Below are positions 8,363 to 15,111 of a stretch of DNA of 15,111 nucleotides, one piece after another. A model generated the notes under the pieces. The model was not told the DNA's origin. It saw nothing but the letters and a program-made list of their open reading frames with translations, and made no database searches. Within the stretch, counting starts at the first letter, position 1. Each line of letters opens with the position of its first letter. The DNA lies in assembly GCA_002413455.1 (NCBI GenBank), contig DHXA01000191.1:1-15111 (forward strand), in the 5' to 3' direction. A program made the position numbers and the translations under genes. This DNA is from Rhodanobacter sp. UBA5168 (GTDB lineage: Bacteria > Pseudomonadota > Gammaproteobacteria > Xanthomonadales > Rhodanobacteraceae).

Positions 8363-8399
8363 TGATCGAAAACTGCGGGCATATTCTCGCTTATCCTCC
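8359..8399 (-). promoter_or_regulatory. Leader minicistron with Shine-Dalgarno sequence, overlapping the sulfotransferase start
   Basis: On the minus strand GGAGGA (8399-8394) precedes an ATG at 8382-8380 by 11 nt. The frame reads MPAVFDQ and stops at TGA 8361-8359, which overlaps the start codon ATG 8362-8360 of the sulfotransferase. The sulfotransferase start has no ribosome-binding site of its own, so ribosomes ending this minicistron, or ending rep at 8391, could re-initiate there. Whether the peptide is translated is inference; the overlap and the GGAGGA are seen directly. Confidence 0.35.
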
Positions 8400-10373
8400 G
8401 GCCAGCATCGCGGCGATCTTCGCCATGTGCGATTGGGCCGTCTCGCGCGTCACTTCCTTGTCGGCTTCGGGATCCTTGCCCTGCCAGTGCAGATCCGCTT
8501 GCGGCAGTTCGTGCAGGAAGCGGCTGGGCTGGTTGGTGTGTACTTCGCCGTAGCGTTTGGTCTTCGATGACCAGGACAGCGTCAGCAGTTCCTTGGCGCG
8601 GGTGATGCCCACGTACATCAGCCGGCGTTCTTCGTCGATGCGGCCTTCGTCGATGGCGCCTTCGTGCGGCAGCGTGCCATCCTCGCAGCCGACGATGAAG
8701 ACGAAGCGGAACTCCAGGCCCTTCGCCGCGTGCAAGGTCATCATGCGCACCGCGTTGCCGGGTTCGTCGCGGTCGGCGTGGCTGAGCAGGGCCAGCTGCG
8801 AGGCGAGGTCGCCGGCACTGTTGCCACCCTTCTGCATCGCGCGGAACCAGTCGGCCAGTTCCTTCAGGTTGCCGAGCTTGCGTTCGCGCACGCTGGCGTC
8901 AGGCGTACTGGCAGCGATCTGCGCGGCATAACCGGTGCGCTTGAGGATCAGCTCGACCAGGTCGGCCGCGCTCTGGTGCAGCGAAGCACTGCGCAGTTCA
9001 TCGAGCAGATTGGCGAACGAGGCCAGCGCGGCAGCCGGGCGCGGCGTGAGCTGCCGCAACACGCCGTCGCTGCGAATGGCGTCGAGCAGCGAGCTGTGCC
9101 GGCCCTGCGCGATCTGGCCGAGCTTCTCCAGCGTGGTCGAGCCGATCTCCCGCTTGGGCACATTGACCACGCGCAGGAACGCGGCGTCGTCGCTGGGGTT
9201 GGTCAACAGGCGCAGATAACACAGCAGGTCCTTCACCTCGGCGCGGTCCAGGAAGGAGAGTGCGCCGGTGAGGTGATAGGGAATCCGTGCCAGACGGAGC
9301 GCTTTCTCCAGCGGTCGGGCCTGGAAGTTGCCGCGGTAGAGAATCGCGATGTCGTGCCAGCGTGCCTTGTGCTTCTCCGCCAGCGTGGTGGCGATCGCGG
9401 CGACATGCTCGGCCTCGTGCTCGGCTTCCTTGCATTCGAGCACGCGGATCGGCGCGCCCTCCGGATGCTCGCTCCACAGCTTCTTTTCGTGCAGGTGCGG
9501 GTTGTTCGCGATCAGCTGGTTCGCCGCGCGCAGGATGCGTTTGCCGCAGCGGTAGTTCTGCTCCAGCTTGATCACGCGCAGGCTCGGCCAGTCGCGGCCG
9601 AGCTGGTCGATGTTCTCCGGATTCGCGCCGCGCCAGGCGTAGATGGACTGGTCATCGTCGCCCACGCAGGTGATGCCGCCGCGCTCGCCGGTCAGCACTT
9701 TCAGCAGGCGGTACTGCGCGTCGTTGGTGTCCTGGTATTCGTCCACCAGCAGGTAGCGCAACCGCTCGCGCCAGACATCGCGGCATTCGCTGTCGGCTTC
9801 GAGAATGCGCAGCGGCAGCCGGATCAGGTCGTCGAAGTCGACCGCGTTGAACGCGGCCAGGCGCTGCTGGTACATGTCGTAGATCGTCGCCGCTTCCAGC
9901 TCGCGTGGACTGCGTGCGGCGGCCAGGGCTTCCTCCGGCGAGAGGCCGCCGTTCTTGGCGCGGCTGAGCAGGTTGCGGATGCCGAACAGCACATCGTTCT
10001 TTGCGCCCTTGGGCGACAGCTCCTTGACGATGCCGGCGCTGTCGTCCGCATCGAGCACCGAAAAGCCGCGGCGCAGACCGGCGCGCGCATGTTCGATCTG
10101 CAGGAATTTCAGGCCCAGCGCGTGGAACGTGCACACGGTGAGCGCGGCGGCGTCCTCGGTGCTGACCAGCTTGGCCACGCGCTCGCGCATCTCGCGCGCG
10201 GCCTTGTTGGTGAAGGTGATCGCGGCGATCTTCGACGGCGCCAGATGCTTGCGCGCGATCAGATAGGCGATCTTCTGGGTGATCACGCTGGTCTTGCCGG
10301 AACCGGCACCGGCCAGCACTAGCAGCGGGCTGTCGCAATGTTCGACGGCGGCCAGTTGTTGCGGATTGAGCAT
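8391..10373 (-). CDS. rep: ATP-dependent DNA helicase Rep (UvrD/SF1A)
   Basis: A 660-residue 3'-5' superfamily 1 helicase (E. coli Rep is 673) that helps replication forks past bound proteins and in restart. The start ATG 10373 gives MLNPQQLAAV, matching the N-terminus of Rep proteins; a longer frame upstream to 10544 runs into the divergent gene's region and is not homologous in character. Motifs in order: Walker A AGAGSGKT 21-28; motif Ia TFTNKAAREM 53-62; Walker B DEYQDTN 211-217; motif III GDDDQSIYAWRGA 238-250; IKLEQNYR 268-275; motif V near HAAKGLEF; motif VI YVGITRAKE 587-595. Alignment-level resemblance to E. coli Rep is clear along the length (for example VVNVPKREIG and the LLAYLR-type block), favouring Rep over UvrD or PcrA. 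Divergent from the halogenase-like gene with 106 bp between starts; the two sulfotransferase genes follow in the same direction. Confidence 0.95.
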   Translation of the reverse strand: MLNPQQLAAVEHCDSPLLVLAGAGSGKTSVITQKIAYLIARKHLAPSKIAAITFTNKAAREMRERVAKLVSTEDAAALTVCTFHALGLKFLQIEHARAGLRRGFSVLDADDSAGIVKELSPKGAKNDVLFGIRNLLSRAKNGGLSPEEALAAARSPRELEAATIYDMYQQRLAAFNAVDFDDLIRLPLRILEADSECRDVWRERLRYLLVDEYQDTNDAQYRLLKVLTGERGGITCVGDDDQSIYAWRGANPENIDQLGRDWPSLRVIKLEQNYRCGKRILRAANQLIANNPHLHEKKLWSEHPEGAPIRVLECKEAEHEAEHVAAIATTLAEKHKARWHDIAILYRGNFQARPLEKALRLARIPYHLTGALSFLDRAEVKDLLCYLRLLTNPSDDAAFLRVVNVPKREIGSTTLEKLGQIAQGRHSSLLDAIRSDGVLRQLTPRPAAALASFANLLDELRSASLHQSAADLVELILKRTGYAAQIAASTPDASVRERKLGNLKELADWFRAMQKGGNSAGDLASQLALLSHADRDEPGNAVRMMTLHAAKGLEFRFVFIVGCEDGTLPHEGAIDEGRIDEERRLMYVGITRAKELLTLSWSSKTKRYGEVHTNQPSRFLHELPQADLHWQGKDPEADKEVTRETAQSHMAKIAAMLAGG

Positions 10374-10419
10374 GGATCGAAAGACGGGTGGGGCGGTGGT
10401 CGATGGTAACAGAGCGACG

Positions 10420-10448
10420 CTGGCGCACTCGCCGGCTTCGGCCATAAT
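10420..10448 (+). promoter_or_regulatory. Possible sigma-70 promoter for the halogenase-like gene
   Basis: CATAAT at 10443-10448 is one base from the -10 consensus and lies in the 106-bp divergent spacer; a weak -35 (CTGGCG, 10420-10425) is 17 bp upstream. The start of transcription would fall near 10455, leaving a leader of about 25 nt with a G-rich Shine-Dalgarno sequence at 10468-10475. Only the -10 box is persuasive. Confidence 0.3.
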
Positions 10449-10479
10449 CGGCGGCACGACAGTCAGCGGGGGGAGCGGC

Positions 10480-11811
10480 ATGGCGGAGCAGGAAGTCGAG
10501 CAGTGCGACGTGGCGGTGATCGGTGGCGGCCCGGGCGGCAGCACCGCCGCGGCGGTGCTGGCGCGCCGCGGCTACAAGGTGATTGCGTTGGAGAAGGCGC
10601 ATCACCCGCGCTTCCATATCGGCGAGTCGCTGTTGCCGATGAACCTGCCGGTGTTCGAGCGGCTCGGCGTGCTGGACAAGGTGCGCACGCTGGGCGTGTT
10701 CAAGCCCGGCGCGGATTTCGAGGCGGACAACGAGCGCGGCTACAACACCTACGCGTTTGCCCGCGCGATCGGGCAAAGCCCGCCGCATGCGTACCAGGTA
10801 TGGCGGCAGGATTTCGACAAGATGCTGTACGATCACGCGCGCGAATGCGGCGCGGATGCGCGCGAAGGGCATGAGGTGGTGCAGGTCGAACAGCGCGGTC
10901 CACGCGAAAGTCGGCTGGACGTGAAAACCGACGACGGCCGCAGTTACCGCATCCAGGCGCGCTACGTGGTCGATGCCAGTGGCCGCGATGCTTTTCTTTC
11001 CGCAAAAAAGAAACTGCGCCGCAAGAACGAACAGCATCAGAGCGCGGCGATCTTCGGCCACTACCGCGGCGCCGAGCGACGTGCGGGCGAGGATGCCGGC
11101 AACATCAGCATCTACCGTTTCGAGCACGGCTGGATGTGGATGATTCCGCTGCCCGATGGCGTGATGAGCGTGGGTGCGGTGTGCCGGCCTGATTACCTCA
11201 AGCAGCGCAGGGGCCGTACGGTCGAATTCCTGCTCGATACGCTGAAGCTCAGCCCGGCGCTGTGGCGCCGTCTCGAGCACGCGGAGCTGATCGACAACGA
11301 AGTCCGGGTGACCGGCAACTACTCCTACGACTCGGCGCGGATGGGCGGTCCGGGCTGGGTGCTGGTCGGCGATGCGTTCGCGTTCCTCGATCCGGTGTTT
11401 TCCTCCGGCGTGTATCTGGCGATGAGTGGCGCCGAGCAGGCAGCCGATGTGGTCGATCGCTCATTGCGCGAGCCGGGGCGCGAGAGGGCGCTGCTGCGCA
11501 GCCTGGAGAAACGGCAGCGCGCCGGCATGGCGCGCTTCTCGTTCTTCATCTACCGCTTCAATGGGCCGGTGATGCAGCAGATGTTTCGCCAGCCGCGCAA
11601 CACCTGGCAACTGGAGCAGGGCGTGATATCGATGCTGGCCGGCGACCTGTTCGACACGCCGCTGGTGCTGCGCAAGCTGGGTTTGTTCAAGCTGGTCTAT
11701 GCGATCAGCGTGCTGCGCGACTGGCGCCGCAGCCGCGCCGAACACCAGTACCGGCTGGCGCAGGCGCGCGCGCAATTCACCGGCGGCAACACGCCGCTGG
11801 ACCAGGTGTGA
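10480..11811 (+). CDS. Flavin-dependent halogenase-like FAD oxidoreductase
   Basis: A 443-residue single-component flavoprotein. The start ATG 10480 is chosen because a G-rich Shine-Dalgarno sequence (10468-10475) precedes it and the protein then opens directly into the FAD-binding strand; the frame stays open further upstream to 10279 but only as the antisense of rep. Visible motifs: dinucleotide-binding GGGPGG 15-20; GESLLP 49-54; FKPGADF 74-80, whose Lys75 sits where phenol/pyrrole halogenases have their catalytic lysine; DASGRD 165-170; WMWMIP 218-223, a match to the halogenase signature WxWxIP; and the second FAD contact [16 protein letters not shown] 296-311. In family terms this is closer to PltA/PrnC-type phenolic or pyrrole halogenases than to tryptophan halogenases, but geranylgeranyl-reductase-like enzymes share most of the fold, so halogenation is inferred. 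No carrier protein, PKS or flavin reductase gene lies beside it. Confidence 0.85.
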   Translation: MAEQEVEQCDVAVIGGGPGGSTAAAVLARRGYKVIALEKAHHPRFHIGESLLPMNLPVFERLGVLDKVRTLGVFKPGADFEADNERGYNTYAFARAIGQSPPHAYQVWRQDFDKMLYDHARECGADAREGHEVVQVEQRGPRESRLDVKTDDGRSYRIQARYVVDASGRDAFLSAKKKLRRKNEQHQSAAIFGHYRGAERRAGEDAGNISIYRFEHGWMWMIPLPDGVMSVGAVCRPDYLKQRRGRTVEFLLDTLKLSPALWRRLEHAELIDNEVRVTGNYSYDSARMGGPGWVLVGDAFAFLDPVFSSGVYLAMSGAEQAADVVDRSLREPGRERALLRSLEKRQRAGMARFSFFIYRFNGPVMQQMFRQPRNTWQLEQGVISMLAGDLFDTPLVLRKLGLFKLVYAISVLRDWRRSRAEHQYRLAQARAQFTGGNTPLDQV

Positions 11812-11820
11812 ATACGGCAT

Positions 11821-11840
11821 CCTCCCGTTCGCGGGAGGAG
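11821..11840 (+). repeat. Perfect hairpin with TTCG loop between the halogenase-like gene and tdk
   Basis: TCCTCCCG (11821-11828), TTCG, then CGGGAGGA (11833-11840) form a perfect 8-bp GC-rich stem 9 bp after the halogenase-like stop codon. No T-tract follows on either strand, so it is not a classical intrinsic terminator. It resembles the short C/G-rich palindromes dispersed in Lysobacterales intergenic regions and may act as an mRNA stabiliser or a degenerate REP; that resemblance is from memory. Confidence 0.5.
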
Positions 11841-11887
11841 GGCGGTGCTCGCGTTACCATGCACGGTCACGACCTGAATGCATGACC

Positions 11888-12520
11888 ATGGCCAAGCTCT
11901 ATTTCTATTACTCGGCAATGAATGCCGGCAAGACCACCACGCTGCTGCAGAGCGCGTACAACTATCACGAGCGCGGCATGCGCACGCTGATCCTCACACC
12001 GGCGCTGGACAACCGCTACGGCGAGGGCGTGGTCGCCTCGCGCATCGGCCTGAAGGCAAACGCGCGCCGCTTCGGTGGTGAGGAGAATCTGCTGGCGCTG
12101 GTCGAGGCCGACATCGCGGCGCATGGCGCGCTGCACTGCGTGTTCGTCGACGAGGCGCAGTTCCTGACCCGGTCGCAGGTGTGGCAGACCAGCGACGTGG
12201 TCGACAGGCTCAACATTCCGGTGCTGGCGTTCGGCCTGCGCACCGATTTTCGCGGCGAGCTGTTCGAAGGCAGCCGCTACCTGCTGGCCTGGGCCGACAA
12301 CCTGGAGGAGATCAAGACGATCTGCCATACCGGGCGCAAGGCCACCATGGTGGTGCGCGTGGATGAACACGGCCGTGCCGTCACCGAGGGGCCGCAGGTT
12401 GAGATCGGCGGCAACGACCGCTATGTCTCGGTAAGCCGCGCCGAGTTCAAGAAGATCAGCGAAGGCAGCGGCCGTATCGAATTGCAGCAATCCGTGCTGC
12501 CGCTCGGCGAGCATCGCTGA
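11888..12520 (+). CDS. tdk: Thymidine kinase (type II)
   Basis: A 210-residue enzyme that phosphorylates thymidine to dTMP with ATP in pyrimidine salvage. The N-terminus [17 protein letters not shown] matches E. coli Tdk almost residue for residue, so ATG 11888 is preferred; ATG 11882 is also in frame and would add two residues. The P-loop is MNAGKTTT, the catalytic Glu lies in VDEAQFLTR, and [11 protein letters not shown] and the C-terminal lasso region with [12 protein letters not shown] are conserved. The structural zinc site is eroded: where E. coli has TICFCGRK and YVSVCRKH this protein has TICHTGRK and YVSVSRAE, leaving one recognisable Cys ligand. I recall the same change in Xanthomonas Tdk. 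It follows the halogenase-like gene by 76 bp in the same direction, with no clear ribosome-binding site. Confidence 0.95.
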   Translation: MAKLYFYYSAMNAGKTTTLLQSAYNYHERGMRTLILTPALDNRYGEGVVASRIGLKANARRFGGEENLLALVEADIAAHGALHCVFVDEAQFLTRSQVWQTSDVVDRLNIPVLAFGLRTDFRGELFEGSRYLLAWADNLEEIKTICHTGRKATMVVRVDEHGRAVTEGPQVEIGGNDRYVSVSRAEFKKISEGSGRIELQQSVLPLGEHR

Positions 12521-12559
12521 TCAAGCAGCGCTGACCGAGATCCACCATCAAGGAATGCC

Positions 12560-13327
12560 ATGAGCAACCCGATCACCATCCCCGCCTGGCAGCGCCCGCA
12601 CTGGCAGGCCAGCGACGAGGAGATCCTGCTGCAGTTCTATGTGTTCGGTAAGTTCGATGCGGTACGCGTACCCTCCGCCGATTACGGTAGCCCGGGCCTG
12701 CCGGCCGGCATCGAGGCGGTCAGTCATTACCACAGCGCCTTGCGCCAGTGGGATGGCTATCCGCTGAAAGGCGCGATGGGGCGCATGTTCAAGGCCGATG
12801 CGCCAGAGGCCTGGCAGCTTGCCTTCGATGCACCCGAAGTGATGGTCGTGCGCGGCACGCTCAAGGACAGCCCGGCCACCGGCTACCTGCGCGATACGCT
12901 GGGCGTACTGGCGGGCATGCTCGACATCGGCGGCACCGCGATCCTCGATCCGCAGATCCTCAGCCTGCTGGATGCCGATGCGTGGCGCCGGAAATACCTG
13001 ATCCGCGACGGTGCGCCGATCCGCAACCATCTGCTGATCCTGCGCGATGGCGAGTCCGCGCCGGATCATTCATGGATCCACACCCGCGGCATGCGCAAGT
13101 TCGGCCGCCCCGACATCAGCATTCGCGATGTGCCTGATCACGCCGTCGACCGTGCCGGCCTGTTGTGCGAAAAGCTGGTCGAACTGGAAGCGCTGGGCGC
13201 GCACTTCAGGGAGGGCCAGACGCTGGATATCGAGGGTATTCCCGGCGGTGTCGTGGCGCATCTCGCCGGCGGACTGGACGATCCGCAGTTCAACAACACA
13301 TATGTCGAGTTCCGCTGGCCGGCGTGA
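12560..13327 (+). CDS. Uncharacterised protein, possibly DUF4261-like
   Basis: A 255-residue soluble protein with no signal peptide or membrane segment. ATG 12560 follows AAGGAA (12550-12555), a convincing ribosome-binding site, and the gene starts 39 bp after tdk in the same direction, so they may be cotranscribed. I do not recognise the function. The C-terminal part has a distinctive HTRGMRKFGRPD block at 174-185 followed by an amphipathic helix and a FREGQTLDI strand; this order reminds me of the DUF4261 domain, which is itself of unknown function, and I cannot confirm it here. Codon use and GC look like the neighbours, so nothing suggests recent transfer. Confidence 0.85.
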   Translation: MSNPITIPAWQRPHWQASDEEILLQFYVFGKFDAVRVPSADYGSPGLPAGIEAVSHYHSALRQWDGYPLKGAMGRMFKADAPEAWQLAFDAPEVMVVRGTLKDSPATGYLRDTLGVLAGMLDIGGTAILDPQILSLLDADAWRRKYLIRDGAPIRNHLLILRDGESAPDHSWIHTRGMRKFGRPDISIRDVPDHAVDRAGLLCEKLVELEALGAHFREGQTLDIEGIPGGVVAHLAGGLDDPQFNNTYVEFRWPA

Positions 13328-13339
13328 GTGCCCGGCTCG

Positions 13340-13410
13340 GTGGGAGCGACTTCAGTCGCGATGCTTCTGTCGTTTGTGTCGAAGAGCATCGCGACTGAAG
13401 TCGCTCCCAC
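13340..13410. repeat. REP/BIME-like long inverted repeat between convergent genes
   Basis: A 26-nt arm at 13340-13365 is repeated exactly in inverse orientation at 13385-13410, separated by 19 nt. The arms begin GTGGGAGCGAC and each contains its own palindrome, GCGACT-TC-AGTCGC, the layout of paired REP sequences (a BIME). It lies between the stop codons of the unrecognised gene (13327) and mutM (13423), a typical REP location, and may serve as a barrier or 3'-end stabiliser for both. Sequences of this kind are dispersed in Lysobacterales and Pseudomonas genomes and are thought to be spread by RAYT transposases; no RAYT gene is in the window. Confidence 0.85.
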
Positions 13411-13422
13411 AAACTTGGCGGC

Positions 13423-14250
13423 TCAGCGTTGACAGTGCGGGCACCAGAACGTCGAGCGCTGGCCCAGCACGATCTGCCGGATCGGCGTGCCACAGACGCG
13501 ACACGGTTCGCCCGCGCGGCCGTACACGTTGAGTTCGCGGAAGAAGTAGCCAGGCGCACCATCGGGGCTGATGAAATCGCGCAAGGTAGTGCCGCCGCGT
13601 TCGATCGCCCACGCCAGGATGCGCTTCACTTCCGTCGCGAGTCGCGCATAGCGTGCGCGCGAGATCGCGCCGGCGGCGCGGCGCGGGTCGATGCCGGCGG
13701 CGAATAGCGCTTCGCTGGCGTAGATATTGCCCACGCCGACGACGATCGCGTTGTCCATCAGGAACAGTTTCACTGCCGCCGTGCGGCCGCGCGAGAGACG
13801 CCACAGCAGGTCGCCGTCGAACGCGTCGGTCAGTGGCTCCGGGCCGAGCTTCGCCAGCAGTTCATGCGTCTCGCCGGGCGCCTGCCACAGCAGGCAGCCG
13901 AAGCGGCGCGGATCGGTGAAGCGCAGGATGCGTGGCGCCTGGACCGGCGTGCGCTCCAGTTCGATATCGACATGATCGTGCCTGCCCACCGGCGCATCCG
14001 GCGGCAGCACGCGCAACACGCCGGACATGCCCAGGTGCAGCAGCGCACTGCCAGCTTCGGTATGCAGCAGCAGATACTTAGCGCGTCGTTCCACCGCGTC
14101 GATGCGCTGGCCAGGCAGCAGTGCGCCGATCTCCGCTGGAATCGGCCAGCGCAGGTCGGGCCGACGCAGGATCACGCCGGTGACGCGCCGGCCGATCAGG
14201 TAGGGCGCAACGCCGCGGCGGGTGGTTTCGACTTCGGGCAGTTCAGGCAC
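13423..14250 (-). CDS. mutM: Formamidopyrimidine-DNA glycosylase (Fpg)
   Basis: A 275-residue base-excision repair enzyme that removes 8-oxoguanine and formamidopyrimidines and cuts the abasic site. After the initiator, the mature N-terminus is [12 protein letters not shown], with the catalytic proline and the adjacent Glu; Lys58 in RRAKYLL corresponds to Lys57 of the processed E. coli enzyme. HLGMSG and the central H2TH region are intact, and the C-terminal zinc finger has all four cysteines (250, 253, 270, 273; CRVC and CPHC). The length is normal. The start codon is GTG (14250-14248), fixed by the required PELPEV terminus. It begins 6 bp after the gnd stop codon in the same direction, so it is probably translated from the gnd message; its own Shine-Dalgarno sequence is weak. 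Confidence 0.97.
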   Translation of the reverse strand: MPELPEVETTRRGVAPYLIGRRVTGVILRRPDLRWPIPAEIGALLPGQRIDAVERRAKYLLLHTEAGSALLHLGMSGVLRVLPPDAPVGRHDHVDIELERTPVQAPRILRFTDPRRFGCLLWQAPGETHELLAKLGPEPLTDAFDGDLLWRLSRGRTAAVKLFLMDNAIVVGVGNIYASEALFAAGIDPRRAAGAISRARYARLATEVKRILAWAIERGGTTLRDFISPDGAPGYFFRELNVYGRAGEPCRVCGTPIRQIVLGQRSTFWCPHCQR

Positions 14251-14256
14251 GCGGGG

Positions 14257-15111
14257 TCAGTTCCATGCCTCGTGGAAGCTGCCCTTTTCGTCGATCCGCT
14301 CGAAGGTGTGCGCGCCGAAGAAGTCGCGTTGGGCCTGCAACAGATTGGCCGGCAGGCGTTCGCTGCGGTAACCGTCGTAGTAAGCGATGGCCGAGGAGAA
14401 GCACGGCACCGCAACGCCGGCTGCGATGGCCGCGCCGACCACGTCGCGCAACGCCGACTGGTACTCGGCGGCGATGTCGCGGAAGTACGGCGCCAGCAGC
14501 AGGTTGGCCAGCGAGCCGTCCTTGGCGTAGGCGTCGGTGATGTTCTGCAGGAAACGCGCACGGATGATGCAGCCGCCGCGCCATATCTGCGCGATCGTGC
14601 CGTAGTCGAGGCTCCAGTCGTATTCGTCGGAGGCCGCGCGCAGCTGGGCGAAGCCCTGCGCGTAGGACACGATCTTGCTGAGGTACAGCGCGCGGCCGAC
14701 CGCGGCGATGAAGGCATCGCGTTGGCCGCCGAACGCCTTTGGCTGCGGGCCGGCCAGCTGCTTGCTGGCAGCGACGCGTTCGTCCTTCAGCGAGGACAGC
14801 ACACGGGCGAACACCGACTCGGTGATCAGCGGCAACGGCACGCCGAGGTCGAGCGCGCTCTGGCTGGTCCATTTGCCGGTGCCCTTCTGCGCCGCGCGAT
14901 CGAGAATGACGTCGACCAGATCCTTGCCGGTCTTCTCGTCCTTCTTGCCGAAGATCTTCGCGGTGATCTCGATCAGGTAACTGTCCAGTTCGCCCGTGTT
15001 CCAGTCGCTGTAGACGCCGGCCAGTTCGCTGTTGGACAGGCCCAGCACGTGCTTTAGCACGGCGTAGCTTTCGGCGATCAGCTGCATGTCGCCGTACTCG
15101 ATGCCGTTGTG
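14257..15111 (-). CDS. gnd: 6-phosphogluconate dehydrogenase, decarboxylating (C-terminal part)
   Basis: The last 284 residues of the enzyme that oxidatively decarboxylates 6-phosphogluconate to ribulose 5-phosphate in the pentose phosphate pathway; the NADP-binding domain lies beyond the right edge. The fragment opens exactly at the active-site motif HNGIEYGD, which contains the substrate-binding His, Asn, Glu and Tyr. Further on are [10 protein letters not shown] and the C-terminal block [21 protein letters not shown], whose Arg and His bind substrate phosphate from the partner subunit. This is the long, homodimeric type of about 470 residues. mutM follows 6 bp after the TGA stop. Nothing in the visible part is missing or broken. 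Confidence 0.96.
   Translation of the reverse strand, partial: HNGIEYGDMQLIAESYAVLKHVLGLSNSELAGVYSDWNTGELDSYLIEITAKIFGKKDEKTGKDLVDVILDRAAQKGTGKWTSQSALDLGVPLPLITESVFARVLSSLKDERVAASKQLAGPQPKAFGGQRDAFIAAVGRALYLSKIVSYAQGFAQLRAASDEYDWSLDYGTIAQIWRGGCIIRARFLQNITDAYAKDGSLANLLLAPYFRDIAAEYQSALRDVVGAAIAAGVAVPCFSSAIAYYDGYRSERLPANLLQAQRDFFGAHTFERIDEKGSFHEAWN

Noticed and set aside
8664-10322. Long open frame of 552 codons on the plus strand opposite rep
   Set aside because: It is the antisense of the conserved helicase reading frame in GC-rich DNA, has low-complexity composition, and rep motifs are intact on the other strand.
10279-10479. Upstream extension of the halogenase-like gene by 67 residues
   Set aside because: It lies antisense to the start of rep, and the Shine-Dalgarno sequence at 10468-10475 and the FAD fold support ATG 10480.
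10374-10544. Upstream extension of rep by 57 residues
   Set aside because: The extension is Pro-rich and would cover the start of the divergent gene; ATG 10373 gives the expected Rep N-terminus.
9652-11280. Long minus-strand frame of 542 codons spanning the rep and halogenase-like starts
   Set aside because: Half is antisense of the halogenase-like gene and half an out-of-frame reading of rep; no recognisable domain.
13864-15057. Plus-strand frame of 397 codons opposite mutM and gnd
   Set aside because: Both genes on the other strand are well-conserved enzymes with active-site motifs in place; this frame is their shadow.
1-15111. CRISPR array, tRNA/rRNA, integrase or insertion sequence
   Set aside because: No regularly spaced repeats, no tRNA-like cloverleaf that I could recognise, and no transposase or integrase motifs in any frame.

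Overview
The window (about 15.1 kb, GC-rich) looks like chromosomal DNA of a gammaproteobacterium of the Lysobacterales (Xanthomonadales), most likely Rhodanobacteraceae or a close relative. The basis is the xanthomonad-style TonB-dependent receptor, the xanthomonad-like variant of thymidine kinase and a REP-type inverted repeat built on GTGGGAGCGACTTCAGTCGC. This placement is an inference from recognised protein style, not a search result. There are no tRNA or rRNA genes, CRISPR arrays, transposases or phage genes.

Layout, left to right: (1) 1-833, minus, 5'-truncated in the window only because it runs off the left edge at its C-terminus: a class C acid phosphatase lipoprotein of the e(P4) type. 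(2) 956-1987, plus: an AI-2E/UPF0118 family membrane protein. (3) 1988-2216: an AT-richer leader with a spaced direct repeat and a small hairpin, then a 942-residue TonB-dependent receptor (2217-5045, plus) closed by a strong intrinsic terminator (5071-5100). (4) Convergent to the receptor, on the minus strand in transcription order: rep helicase (10373-8391), then two tandem paralogous TPR-sulfotransferase fusions (8362-6779 and 6734-5148), with gaps of 28 and 44 bp. (5) Divergent from rep: a flavin-dependent halogenase-like oxidoreductase (10480-11811), a thymidine kinase (11888-12520) and an unrecognised protein (12560-13327), all plus. (6) A 71-bp inverted repeat (13340-13410), then mutM (14250-13423) and the C-terminal 60% of 6-phosphogluconate dehydrogenase (to the right edge), both minus and 6 bp apart.

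Most of the window is housekeeping (rep, tdk, mutM, gnd). The accessory part is the receptor with the two PAPS-dependent sulfotransferases. The catalytic halves of those enzymes carry the PAPS loops and a Glu at the place where animal protein-tyrosine sulfotransferases have their catalytic base, and each has about 270 residues of TPR-rich sequence in front that could hold a protein or peptide substrate. Receptor plus tandem TPR-sulfotransferases is the best candidate here for a poorly described system: sulfation of a secreted or surface peptide or protein, or of a ligand handled by the receptor. The halogenase-like protein, which keeps the WxWxIP motif and the expected catalytic lysine but sits outside any visible biosynthetic cluster, is the second candidate.
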